A stretch of 56,764 nt of DNA from assembly GCA_025057455.1 (NCBI GenBank), contig JANWWY010000006.1, positions 1-56,764 of the forward strand, read 5' to 3'. This DNA is from Aquificaceae bacterium. Its GTDB lineage: Bacteria; Aquificota; Aquificia; Aquificales; Aquificaceae. A program made the translations under genes and the position numbers. How positions within the stretch are numbered: the stretch's first letter is position 1; the number at the start of each line of letters is the position of its first letter. Below, in pieces: positions 43,772 to 52,008 of this stretch. Below the pieces are notes generated by a model. That model saw nothing but the letters and a program-made list of their open reading frames with translations. It was not told where the DNA came from and ran no database searches.

Positions 43772-43972
43772 TTGCTAAGCAAGGAGCTTTTGGAAATACT
43801 AGCATGCCCAAAGTGTAAGGGAGACCTCCTCTATGACCAAGAGAAAGAAGTTCTCATATGTCCCTCCTGCAGGGTTTACTATCCCATAGAAGAGGATATA
43901 CCTATACTGCTCATAGACTCCGCAAAGCCTCTTGAAGAGCTTCAAAAAGCCCCTCAGGAGAAGAGAGAATAG
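43772..43972 (+). CDS. Trm112-family small zinc-ribbon protein
   Basis: The 66-aa protein has MLSKELLEILACPKCKGDLL, a second CPSC pair and VYYPIEEDIPILL, the Trm112/YcaR pattern with two CxxC zinc pairs. Family members activate methyltransferases or act in lipid A metabolism in other bacteria. It starts with TTG, supported by GGAGGAA 5 nt upstream. Its last 62 nt are antisense to the HAD gene. Confidence 0.83.
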   Translation: MLSKELLEILACPKCKGDLLYDQEKEVLICPSCRVYYPIEEDIPILLIDSAKPLEELQKAPQEKRE

Positions 43973-44579
43973 CACCTTCTGGCACAACTCTCTCTCCCAC
44001 ATGCACGTATTCAAAGGGTTTTGCGTATATTTTCCTGTAGTCTTTGTACATTTGCCAGTCTGCCAGGCTATCACCCACGTACACACCCGCATCTATGCCA
44101 AGGCTCTCCACGCAAAGATGCAAGGCATAGGGATGGGGCTTTCTTAGCTCCTCCTGAGGAATGGTATCCTCATCCACAAAGGCATCAAAGAAAGGAGAAA
44201 GTTCATGCTTTTGGAAAAGATAGAGAAGGTCTTCCCTTGGTCTTCCTGTGACTATACCGAGAGAATAACCCATTTCTTTTAGCCTTTGAAAAAAGCCTCT
44301 ATCTAAAAGAAGCCTCTCTTTATCTCTCAGGGATTTATAAAAACTGTTAAAGACCTGTATGATATCATCCAGACTTGCGTCCCCCCCGTATTCCCTTATG
44401 ACTTCAAGAGTGGCAATCCAGTCGTTGTTTATACCTCTTAGAAACTTTATCCTTCTTACCTCCTCTATAGGTACCTCTTTCCCTAAGAAGTGTTCTGCGG
44501 TGTGTTTTATGGCATAGTGGTAAGACTCACTTACATCTGCAATAACGCCGTCTACATCAAAGACAATACCCTTTTTCAT
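43911..44579 (-). CDS. HAD-family phosphatase, phosphoglycolate-phosphatase-like
   Basis: Cytoplasmic HAD hydrolase, substrate uncertain. The 222-aa protein has motif I FDVDGVIADVSESY with the nucleophilic Asp, motif II IVTGRPRED, a lysine in LRKPHPYALHLC, and motif IV YVGDSLADWQMYK. The helical cap between motifs I and II is of the phosphoglycolate phosphatase class. It overlaps the LysR regulator by 4 nt, so the two are coupled. Confidence 0.82.
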   Translation of the reverse strand: MKKGIVFDVDGVIADVSESYHYAIKHTAEHFLGKEVPIEEVRRIKFLRGINNDWIATLEVIREYGGDASLDDIIQVFNSFYKSLRDKERLLLDRGFFQRLKEMGYSLGIVTGRPREDLLYLFQKHELSPFFDAFVDEDTIPQEELRKPHPYALHLCVESLGIDAGVYVGDSLADWQMYKDYRKIYAKPFEYVHVGERVVPEGAILSSPEGLFEALQEALRSL

Positions 44580-45487
44580 CCCATCACTAATTCGGAGCTC
44601 ACTTTGGAAAGAAGAAACTTCATAAACCTACTTGCCAAGTAGGTAAGCTTTTCATGCTCCGGATATATGATGTAATACCACCTTAGGGCATTAAAGCCTT
44701 TTATCTTCACTGGCACAACCTCACCCTCTTCAATGGACTTTTCCACTATACCCTTTGAAAGAAAACTACAACCATAACCATTTTTTACCATGCTTAGGAT
44801 GGACCTTCCGCAGTTTATTTCTATTCTTACGTTTAGCCTTTCAAAGATGAGCCCCAACCTTTCCAATTCCTCCTTTACCACCTTTCTCGTGCCAGAGCTC
44901 ACCTCCCTAAAGATAAGGTCCACGTTGTAAAGTTCTTCGGGTTCAATCTCTCCCCTTTTGGCAAAGGGATGGGACGGATGGGTAAAGAAGACCACCTCAT
45001 CCGCAAACCATTTTATGGAGCTAAAGCGTTCTGAAGGTTCTCTCTCTATGATGCCTATGTTTAACACGCCGGAGGAAAGTGCTTCTTCTATGTGCTGAGA
45101 GTTGTCCACAAGAACCCTTATGGATATGTTGGGAAGTTGCTTATGAAACTCTACCAAAAGCTCTGGTACTTTGTACTCACTTAGCGTAGTGCTTATACCA
45201 AGAAGGAGCGTATCCTTGAAGTCCTTCTTTATCTTTGCCATTTCCTCCATGAGGGTCTCATAGCTACCCAAAAGGTTCTTGGCTATCTGGTATATTCTCT
45301 TGCCCTCGTCTGTTAGCACTATTCTACCGCCCTGTCTTTGGAAGAGCTTGGCACCAACTATCCTCTCAAGTGCCTTTATCTGTTGAGTTACCGCAGGCTG
45401 GGTTATGTAAAGAATTTCAGAGGCTTTGGAAAAACTACCAAGGTCTGCTACAGCCACAAAAGTCTTAAGCTTGCTTATGTCTATCAT
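44576..45487 (-). CDS. LysR-family transcription regulator
   Basis: The 303-aa regulator has an N-terminal HTH (FVAVADLGSFSKASEILYITQPAVTQQI cut here to its core SFSKASEILYITQPAVTQQI) and a periplasmic-binding-like effector domain (about 90-300; LLLGISTTLSEYKVPELL, VVFFTHPSHPFAKRG, IEINCGRSILSMVKNGYG). The effector is unknown. It resembles CysB/CbbR-type relatives in the GISTTLSEY segment. Cotranscribed with the HAD phosphatase, so that gene may be a target or functional partner. Confidence 0.86.
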   Translation of the reverse strand: MIDISKLKTFVAVADLGSFSKASEILYITQPAVTQQIKALERIVGAKLFQRQGGRIVLTDEGKRIYQIAKNLLGSYETLMEEMAKIKKDFKDTLLLGISTTLSEYKVPELLVEFHKQLPNISIRVLVDNSQHIEEALSSGVLNIGIIEREPSERFSSIKWFADEVVFFTHPSHPFAKRGEIEPEELYNVDLIFREVSSGTRKVVKEELERLGLIFERLNVRIEINCGRSILSMVKNGYGCSFLSKGIVEKSIEEGEVVPVKIKGFNALRWYYIIYPEHEKLTYLASRFMKFLLSKVSSELVMG

Positions 45488-45536
45488 TTCATTACTTTAA
45501 ATTTTAATATAAAACCTCCTTATGGCAAGAATAAGT

Positions 45537-45938
45537 TTAACTTATCTTAAAAAGATCCTTCACAAGATTTTCTATCTGCTCCAACAGCTTACTGAGCTCT
45601 TCTTTTTTCAGACTCTTTACCTCCTCCAACACCCAATGCTCCCTTCTCATGTGGTTTATTGAATAGGGACAGCTGTCTCTCGCTTCAGGTGAAAGGGTTA
45701 TTAGTATGTCCACATCCTCGTAGGGTATAGCGGATATGTCCTTTGGATGCAGTCCCTCTACGGAATAACCCCTTTCTACAAGCAGGCTTATTACTTCATC
45801 GGGCACCTTCTGTGCCGGATTTATACCCGCCGAGTATATGTCTGGTAAAAGGAGAGCCAGCCTTGAGACCTTTTTAGCCACAGCCTCAGCCATTATGCTC
45901 CTAACTGCGTTTTTGGTGGATATAAAGGCTATCTTCAT
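45537..45938 (-). CDS. Low-molecular-weight phosphatase-like protein lacking the catalytic Cys
   Basis: The 133-aa protein has the LMW-PTP/ArsC fold. The loop that should read C-x-x-N-x-C-R-S is FISTKNAVRSIMAEA. Ser7 (codon TCC) replaces the nucleophilic cysteine and Val12 the second one. The general-acid Asp-Pro is also absent (HWVLEEVKSL). It should not be an active phosphatase or arsenate reductase. It may bind a phosphate group or a partner. It lies 6 nt after rdgB on the same strand. Confidence 0.75.
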   Translation of the reverse strand: MKIAFISTKNAVRSIMAEAVAKKVSRLALLLPDIYSAGINPAQKVPDEVISLLVERGYSVEGLHPKDISAIPYEDVDILITLSPEARDSCPYSINHMRREHWVLEEVKSLKKEELSKLLEQIENLVKDLFKIS

Positions 45939-45944
45939 AAGGCT

Positions 45945-46550
45945 CTATTTTAGCATCTTAAGGAGCTCCAGCAGTCTTCTGAGTGCCTTTCCTCTGTGCG
46001 ATATTTTGTCCTTCTCCTCTGGCCTTAGCTCCGCCATAGTTTTTGTGTAGCCCTCAGGCTGGAAGATAGGGTCATACCCAAAACCGCCTTCACCTCTTGG
46101 CTCATAGGTTATTGACCCGTCGCACCTGCCCTCCGCCCAAAGACCCCAGTCACCTGCGTAGACCAAAACACAGGCAAAGAAGTAGGCACTCCTGTCTTCT
46201 ACACCTTCCATGAGCCTTAGGACCTTCTTTATGTTAGCCATGTCCCTTGTAGTTTCCACAGGTTCTTGTCCTCCCCAAGATAGGCTGTAGAACCTACTGG
46301 AGTATATACCAGGATAGCCGTCAAGGGCAGGAATTACAAGACCAGAGTCGTCCGCAAAGGTAGGTATGCCATAGACTTCATAGTAAGCCTTTGCCTTTAG
46401 GTAGGCATTTTCTAAGAAGCTTAGACCCTTTTCCTCCACCTGCAGGCTCTGGTCAGCAATTAGAATTTCTATCCCAGAACCTTCAAAAAGCCTCTTTATC
46501 TCTCTGACTTTCCCCTCGCTTGTGGTGGCAAGTAGTAGTTTATTTAGCAT
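45945..46550 (-). CDS. rdgB: XTP/dITP pyrophosphatase (RdgB/HAM1)
   Basis: Removes non-canonical purine nucleotides from the pool. The roughly 201-aa protein has [48 protein letters not shown] in part ([18 protein letters not shown] is the metal/active region), and [23 protein letters not shown]. An upstream ATG (46601) would overlap gatB. ATG 46550 is preferred because it fits the family N-terminus and has TATAAT 6 nt upstream. Confidence 0.93.
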   Translation of the reverse strand: MLNKLLLATTSEGKVREIKRLFEGSGIEILIADQSLQVEEKGLSFLENAYLKAKAYYEVYGIPTFADDSGLVIPALDGYPGIYSSRFYSLSWGGQEPVETTRDMANIKKVLRLMEGVEDRSAYFFACVLVYAGDWGLWAEGRCDGSITYEPRGEGGFGYDPIFQPEGYTKTMAELRPEEKDKISHRGKALRRLLELLKMLK

Positions 46551-46565
46551 GCTAAAATTATAAGC
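46551..46565. promoter_or_regulatory. Overlapping divergent promoters of rdgB and gatB
   Basis: Plus-strand TAAAAT (46553-46558) ends 7 nt before the gatB ATG. Minus-strand TATAAT (46562-46557) ends 6 nt before the rdgB ATG 46550. At 15 bp this is the shortest divergent gap in the window. Confidence 0.5.
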
Positions 46566-47981
46566 ATGGAGTTTGAACCAGTAATAGGTCTTGAAATACA
46601 CGTGCAGATGGATACAAAAACCAAGATGTTCTGTGCCTGCCCCGTGGAGTTTGGCGCAGAACCTAATACAAACGTATGTCCAGTATGTCTTGGACTGCCG
46701 GGAAGTTTACCTGTGATAAACAAAAGGGCTGTAGAGTTTGCGGTAAGAGCTGCCCTTGCCCTAAATTGTAAAATAAACACTCGTTCCCTGTTTGCCAGAA
46801 AAAACTACTTCTATCCAGACCTCCCAAAGGGTTATCAAATATCACAGTACGAAGAGCCTTTGGCTGTGGATGGGTGGCTGGAAGTTGAAAATAAAAAGGT
46901 TCGCATAAGAAGACTGCACATAGAAGAGGACGCAGGCAAAAACATACACGAAGGCTCAAAAACCTTTGTGGACCTTAACCGTGCGGGAACACCCCTTATG
47001 GAAATTGTAACGGAGCCTGACATAGATTCACCACAAATGGCAAGGGAGTTTCTTGAGAAGCTCAGAAACATAATGAGATACACGGGAGTATCCCGCGCAG
47101 ACATGGAAAAGGGTCAACTTCGCTGCGATATAAACCTATCTATAAGACCAAAGGGTTCAAAGGAGCTTGGAACAAGGGTGGAAATAAAAAACGTCAACTC
47201 CTTCAGGTTTGTGCAGAAGGCTATTGAGGCTGAAATGGAGCGTCAGATAAAACTAATCCTATCTGGTGAGAAGGTGGTGCAAGAGACAAGAACCTTTGAC
47301 CCCTCAACGGGACTTACACACCCTATGAGAACGAAAGAAGAAGCTGAGGACTATCGTTATTTTCCAGACCCAGACCTTCTACCTCTTGTCCTATCCGAAC
47401 AGTGGATAGAAGAAATAAGAAAAAGCATGCCAGAACTACCAGAACAGAGGTACGAGCGGTTTGTAAGGGATTACCGCTTAGAAGCCTACTCCGCAAAAGT
47501 CCTAACGGACAACAAGGAGCTTGGAGATTTCTTTGAAGAATCCTTAAAATACTATGACCAAGACCCTCAACTTACAGCCAATTGGCTATTGAATGACCTT
47601 CTTGGAAACCTCTCGGAAGTTTCCAAGGATATTGAAAGTTCTCCCGTTAACCCCAAGGCTTTAGCAGAGCTCGTAAGGCTCATAAAAGAAGGGGTGCTAT
47701 CCTCAAAGCTGGCAAAGGAAGTCCTCAAGGTTATGGTTTCTACGGGTAAAGAGCCGTTGCAGGTTGTAGAAGAGAAGGGACTAAGACAGGTCAGCGACGA
47801 AGCAACCATAAAGGGTATGATTGAAGAGGTACTGAAAGAAAACGCAAAAGAAGTAGAGAGATACCGTTCGGGGGAGGAGAAGGTGTTTGGATTTCTCGTA
47901 GGGCAGGTAATGAAGAAGGCAAAAGGAAAGGCAAACCCTCAGCTTGTAAACAAGCTCCTCAGAGAAATGCTCGCTACATGA
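46566..47981 (+). CDS. gatB: Asp/Glu-tRNA amidotransferase subunit B
   Basis: Part of GatCAB, which amidates misacylated Glu-tRNA(Gln) and Asp-tRNA(Asn). The 471-aa protein starts [20 protein letters not shown]. It has the zinc cysteines in [13 protein letters not shown] and [31 protein letters not shown], the [17 protein letters not shown] motif, and a C-terminal helical YqeY-like tail domain. gatA and gatC are not in the window. Confidence 0.95.
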   Translation: MEFEPVIGLEIHVQMDTKTKMFCACPVEFGAEPNTNVCPVCLGLPGSLPVINKRAVEFAVRAALALNCKINTRSLFARKNYFYPDLPKGYQISQYEEPLAVDGWLEVENKKVRIRRLHIEEDAGKNIHEGSKTFVDLNRAGTPLMEIVTEPDIDSPQMAREFLEKLRNIMRYTGVSRADMEKGQLRCDINLSIRPKGSKELGTRVEIKNVNSFRFVQKAIEAEMERQIKLILSGEKVVQETRTFDPSTGLTHPMRTKEEAEDYRYFPDPDLLPLVLSEQWIEEIRKSMPELPEQRYERFVRDYRLEAYSAKVLTDNKELGDFFEESLKYYDQDPQLTANWLLNDLLGNLSEVSKDIESSPVNPKALAELVRLIKEGVLSSKLAKEVLKVMVSTGKEPLQVVEEKGLRQVSDEATIKGMIEEVLKENAKEVERYRSGEEKVFGFLVGQVMKKAKGKANPQLVNKLLREMLAT

Positions 47982-48388
47982 CTGACTTTTACCTCTTTCT
48001 GGCTCATGTGGTAGTTTTTGTGCACTTTCTTTGGGTTCTCTTTTTGCTCCTTGGTTGGCTTCTTGCCCTTAGGTTTGAGCTAATAAGGTGGCTACACATA
48101 TTTGGCGTTTTGTTTGCTCTTTTTTTGAACATAACCCATCTTTATTGCCCTCTAACATACTTAGAAATATGGCTAAGAAAAAAGGCGGGAGCACAAGCTT
48201 ACGATAGCTCTTTCATAATCCACTACTTAGAAAAGCTCATATACATAAGCATACAGCCAGAAACGCTTAGACTTTTAACATACATTTTCGTTCTTTTGAT
48301 GGCTCTTTTCCATGGGTATCTCTTTTATAGAAAAAGATATCTTAAAATTTCCCTATGCTGGATGCAGAGAGGTTTCTATCGGAGGTAG
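47978..48388 (+). CDS. DUF2784 membrane protein
   Basis: The 136-aa protein has three to four hydrophobic helices (about 5-30, 35-58 and 95-115). It shows the DUF2784 pattern [18 protein letters not shown] and [19 protein letters not shown]. Function is unknown. It overlaps gatB by 4 nt and the DUF294 gene by 34 nt. Confidence 0.8.
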   Translation: MTDFYLFLAHVVVFVHFLWVLFLLLGWLLALRFELIRWLHIFGVLFALFLNITHLYCPLTYLEIWLRKKAGAQAYDSSFIIHYLEKLIYISIQPETLRLLTYIFVLLMALFHGYLFYRKRYLKISLCWMQRGFYRR

Positions 48389-50211
48389 AACCCTTTAACA
48401 AGCTTAGCAGAAAAGAGGTTCAGACTGCAGCCCATAACCTGTTGGTAGAGTACTGCAAAAAGGGAGAAGTCGTATTCCAGGAAGGTTCAAAGCCTTTGGA
48501 ATTTCTTTATATTCTCAGGAGCGGTGGTGTAGTTCTTGAAAAGGATGGTGAGCTGGTAGAATACATTCACGAAGGAGAGAGCTTTGGATACATATCCCTT
48601 ATGAGTTCAAACCCGCCCACTTCCACAGCCAAAGCCATAGAGGATAGCGTCCTTTTTCTTCTCAACAAAAAGATTTTTGATAGCCTCATGGGTTCAAATC
48701 AAGCCTTTAGAGAGTACTTTATGCAGAGGATGGCAAAAAGACTGCAAAACCTCACGGAAAGGAAAGCACTTTCCACCGTAGAAAGACACATGGAAGTTGC
48801 CATAGAAGAGGTAAACCTTAGACCTCTTTTGATTTTAGAAGGGGACAAAAGCGTGGAAGATGCGATAAAGGAAATGGTAGCCAAGGATAGCACCTACGTG
48901 CTGGTAAAAATGGAAGAAACCCTCGGTATATTCACGGAAAGGGACATTCTTAAAAGGGTCTTGGCAAAGGGACTCAAACCAGAGGAAGTAAAACTAAGGG
49001 ATGTAGCCACATACCCGCTCGTAACCATAGAAAGCCAAAAAACTCTCTACGATGCCATGGTTACCATGGCAAGGCATGGCATAAGAAAGCTTTTAATAAC
49101 AAAGGATGGAAAGCCATTAGGTGTAATAGAAGATAGAGACCTTATAGCCCATGAGACCAAAAACGCGGTGCTTTTAATAAAGGAAATAGATAAGGCAAAG
49201 GATATCCAAGACCTCAGATACCTTTACAACCTTGTAAAACAGCAAGTTTTGGAGCTTGTCTTCCAAGGAACAGACCCAGAAAAACTCGGTGAGTACATAT
49301 CTGAGATAAACGACCGAATTATGAAAAGGGCGGTATACTTAACCCTTAACAGGATAGGGGAAGAACCTCTGGTGCCATTCAGTATAATGGTGTTGGGGAG
49401 CGAAGGCAGAAGGGAGCAAAGTTTGAAAACAGACCAGGACAACGCTTTGATATACGAAGACTATCCCCTTTTAGACTTTGAGCCAAAGGCTTACTTTGAA
49501 AGGTTTTCACATGTCTACATTCAAACACTACTGGAAATCGGTTTTCCTCCCTGCCCGGGTAATGTGATGATATCCAACCCCTTCTGGAGAAGGTCTTCAA
49601 AGGAGTGGCAAAAAGCCGTAGAGGAATGGGTTGAAAAGCCAAAGCCGGAAAATATTCTCAATGTAGCCATCTTTTTCGATTTTAGGAATGTGTTTGGTAA
49701 TCAAGCCTTAGTGCAAGAGCTGTGGAACTACGTAAAGAGCAAAGTAGGGAAAAATCCAGGATTTCTACCCTTTCTTGCGGTGGATGCGGTGCGATTTAAA
49801 CCACCCGTGGGATTCTTTAGAGATTTTGTAGTGGAAAAAACTGGAGAGCACAAGGGAGAGATAGACATAAAGAAGGGTGGCATATTTCCAATAACGCAAG
49901 GGGTCAGAGCGTTGGCTCTTGAAAAAGGTATAGATAAACAAAACACCTTTGAACGCATAGAGGAGCTTTCCAAGCTCGGAGTTTTCTCGTCAGATTATGC
50001 AAAGGACCTCAAAGAAGCCTACAGGTTTCTACTGGCTTTAAGGTTTAAATACCAAGCCCTTAAGATAAAAGAAGGTAAGGAAGCGGACAACTACATAAAT
50101 CCCAACAGGCTATCCCGTGCGGAAAAAGGCACGCTCAAGGATGTGTTCAGGATAATAGGAGAATTTCAGGATTTTCTGTACGATAGGTATAATCTGAGGT
50201 TCTTTGAATGA
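48355..50211 (+). CDS. cNMP-binding/CBS/DUF294 nucleotidyltransferase-like protein
   Basis: The 618-aa protein has a cyclic-nucleotide-binding domain (about 5-120; VVFQEGSKPLEFLYILRSGG), a CBS pair (about 155-265; MVTMARHGIRKLLITKDGKP) and a DUF294 nucleotidyltransferase-like domain with the signature LGSEGRREQSLKTDQDNAL near residue 345. A C-terminal helical domain (about 470-615) completes it. Relatives are often next to a DnaQ-type exonuclease, as here. Probably a ligand-sensing signalling protein; substrate unknown. Confidence 0.86.
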   Translation: MLDAERFLSEVEPFNKLSRKEVQTAAHNLLVEYCKKGEVVFQEGSKPLEFLYILRSGGVVLEKDGELVEYIHEGESFGYISLMSSNPPTSTAKAIEDSVLFLLNKKIFDSLMGSNQAFREYFMQRMAKRLQNLTERKALSTVERHMEVAIEEVNLRPLLILEGDKSVEDAIKEMVAKDSTYVLVKMEETLGIFTERDILKRVLAKGLKPEEVKLRDVATYPLVTIESQKTLYDAMVTMARHGIRKLLITKDGKPLGVIEDRDLIAHETKNAVLLIKEIDKAKDIQDLRYLYNLVKQQVLELVFQGTDPEKLGEYISEINDRIMKRAVYLTLNRIGEEPLVPFSIMVLGSEGRREQSLKTDQDNALIYEDYPLLDFEPKAYFERFSHVYIQTLLEIGFPPCPGNVMISNPFWRRSSKEWQKAVEEWVEKPKPENILNVAIFFDFRNVFGNQALVQELWNYVKSKVGKNPGFLPFLAVDAVRFKPPVGFFRDFVVEKTGEHKGEIDIKKGGIFPITQGVRALALEKGIDKQNTFERIEELSKLGVFSSDYAKDLKEAYRFLLALRFKYQALKIKEGKEADNYINPNRLSRAEKGTLKDVFRIIGEFQDFLYDRYNLRFFE

Positions 50212-50834
50212 TGTCTTTGAAAGGATTTATTTTGAAAAGGCTAAGACAAGAAGCTTGGGAGAGGTTTAACTGGGAGGTGGACAAAAAACAAGACATTCAA
50301 AGGGCCTGCTTTGTTGTCTTTGACACAGAAACAACAGGCTTAGACCTGAAGAAGGATGAAGCCCTTAGCATAGGTGCGGTGAGAATAGAAAATCTGAGGA
50401 TTGACCTATCAAAGAGCTTCTATGCTCTCCTAAAACCCACTAGAGAATTAACCGAGTCCGTAAAGGTGCACGGTATAACACCCCAAGAACTCAAAGAGGC
50501 AAGGGATAAAAGAGAGGTTTGCTTGGACTTTATTGAATACGCAAGAGGTTGCATACTGGTTGGTTACTTTGTTCACATAGACGTTACTATGATAAAGAAA
50601 TTGGTTGAAAGAGAGTGTGAAGGGTTTTTCCATCCTCACACTCTGGACGTAGTGGACATGTTAGAGAAAAAGGATAGAATCCCAACCTTGGAGGAACTTC
50701 TCAAAACTTATGGTCTTCCAGTTTCTTCCTTTCACAATGCCATTGAAGATGCATACATGACAGCCCTCGTTTTTCTTAGACTTTTGAAGGAAGAAAGATA
50801 TTCAAAAGTTGGGGAATTACCCTTAAGGCATTAG
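50208..50834 (+). CDS. DnaQ-like 3'-5' exonuclease
   Basis: The 208-aa DEDD exonuclease has ExoI VVFDTETTGLDLKKDEALSI with the two acidic residues near residue 37, ExoII LVGYFVHIDVTMIKK, and ExoIII HNAIEDAYMTALVFL with the catalytic His and Asp of the DEDDh group. It may be a PolIII epsilon relative or a nuclease tied to its DUF294 partner, with which it overlaps by 4 nt. Confidence 0.84.
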   Translation: MMSLKGFILKRLRQEAWERFNWEVDKKQDIQRACFVVFDTETTGLDLKKDEALSIGAVRIENLRIDLSKSFYALLKPTRELTESVKVHGITPQELKEARDKREVCLDFIEYARGCILVGYFVHIDVTMIKKLVERECEGFFHPHTLDVVDMLEKKDRIPTLEELLKTYGLPVSSFHNAIEDAYMTALVFLRLLKEERYSKVGELPLRH

Positions 50835-50847
50835 CAAGGGTTTTAAG

Positions 50848-50921
<74 letters not shown>

Positions 50922-50934
50922 TACAGAATATATA

Positions 50935-50940
50935 ATTATA
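50935..50940 (-). promoter_or_regulatory. Initiator tRNA -10 element
   Basis: Minus-strand TATAAT ends 13 nt before the mature 5' end. It sits in the gap after pepQ, so the tRNA can be transcribed alone as well as from pepQ read-through. Confidence 0.5.
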
Positions 50941-50943
50941 CTG

Positions 50944-52008
50944 TTAAAGCTCTACCAAGTCAAGAGGAATATCAGAAAGAGGCTCACCAAATCCTTTCTG
51001 AACTGCCACTATATTCTCAAGCCTTACGCCAAACTTACCCTTTAGGTATATACCGGGCTCTATTGTGAATACCATACCCTCCTCTATTGTTGTGTTTTTA
51101 TCCTGTCCCTTGTAATAGACTCTTGGAAATTCGTGTATTTCTATGCCAACGCCGTGTCCTGTGGAATGATTGAAAAACTTGCCAAACCCTTTTTTTCTTA
51201 TGTATTCCCTTGCGGTTCTGTCCACCTCCGATATTTTATTACCTACCTTGACCCTATCGAGAGCAAAAAGATGAGCATCTCTTACTATGTTGTATATTCT
51301 TCTAAACTCGCTGTCCGCCCTGCCAAGATAGATAGTGCGCGTAAAGTCAGTGCAATAGCCCTTCCACAAGAGTCCCATATCTATAAGGATTGGCTCGCCG
51401 TGCTTTATTCTTCTGTTGGAGGTTTCCCAATGGGGTATAGCTGAGCCTTCACCAGATGCCACAATAGCAGGAAAGCTCTCACCCAGTGCACCTTCTTTGA
51501 AAAACTCGTAGACGAGCATAGACCTTACCTCAAGCTCTGTAAGACCTTCCCTTATCGTTGGTATAACTCTTCTGTATACCCTGTCGCTGGCTCTTACACC
51601 CTCTCGCATAAGCTCTATTTCTCTCTCTTCTTTTATCGCCCTAAGGTCTTTCAGAAATCCAGAAACTCCCACCCAAGTAAAACCTCCCCTTAGCCTCTTC
51701 TTAAACTCACAGCTTATCCTATCCTCCTCATAGCCGACCCTCTTAACCTTTAGCTTCCTCAGGAGTGCATTTATTGCCCTTATGGCATTCCCCTCTATAA
51801 GTATCACATCCCAACATTTGAGAAAAGTCTTTGCCTTTTCATAATACCTTCCATCGGTAAGAAGATGATAAGAATCCCTGCTCACAACCACATAGGCATG
51901 GCTTGACCTGAAGTCAGATAGGTAAAAGACATTAGGTTGTGAACTAAAAAGAAAGGCATCAAGGTTCTTTTTTCTTAGTAGCTCTTGAACTTTTTCTATT
52001 CTCTTCAT
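50944..52008 (-). CDS. pepQ: Xaa-Pro peptidase (M24 family)
   Basis: Metallopeptidase cleaving at proline. The 354-aa protein has a creatinase-like N-domain (NVFYLSDFRSSHAYVVV) and a pita-bread catalytic domain. Ligands are Asp and Asp in LIDMGLLWKGYCTDFTRT, His in STGHGVGIEIHEFP, Glu in FTIEPGIYL and Glu in GVRLENIVAV. The PepQ versus PepP assignment is not certain. It overlaps the rpoN stop by 4 nt. Confidence 0.9.
   Translation of the reverse strand: MKRIEKVQELLRKKNLDAFLFSSQPNVFYLSDFRSSHAYVVVSRDSYHLLTDGRYYEKAKTFLKCWDVILIEGNAIRAINALLRKLKVKRVGYEEDRISCEFKKRLRGGFTWVGVSGFLKDLRAIKEEREIELMREGVRASDRVYRRVIPTIREGLTELEVRSMLVYEFFKEGALGESFPAIVASGEGSAIPHWETSNRRIKHGEPILIDMGLLWKGYCTDFTRTIYLGRADSEFRRIYNIVRDAHLFALDRVKVGNKISEVDRTAREYIRKKGFGKFFNHSTGHGVGIEIHEFPRVYYKGQDKNTTIEEGMVFTIEPGIYLKGKFGVRLENIVAVQKGFGEPLSDIPLDLVEL

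Noticed and set aside
45537-45938. Arsenate reductase (arsC)
   Set aside because: The catalytic cysteine of the P-loop is serine, so the functional name would mislead.
46551-46601. N-terminal extension of rdgB (MYFKTYYW...)
   Set aside because: It would overlap gatB, has no family similarity, and lies upstream of the predicted transcription start.
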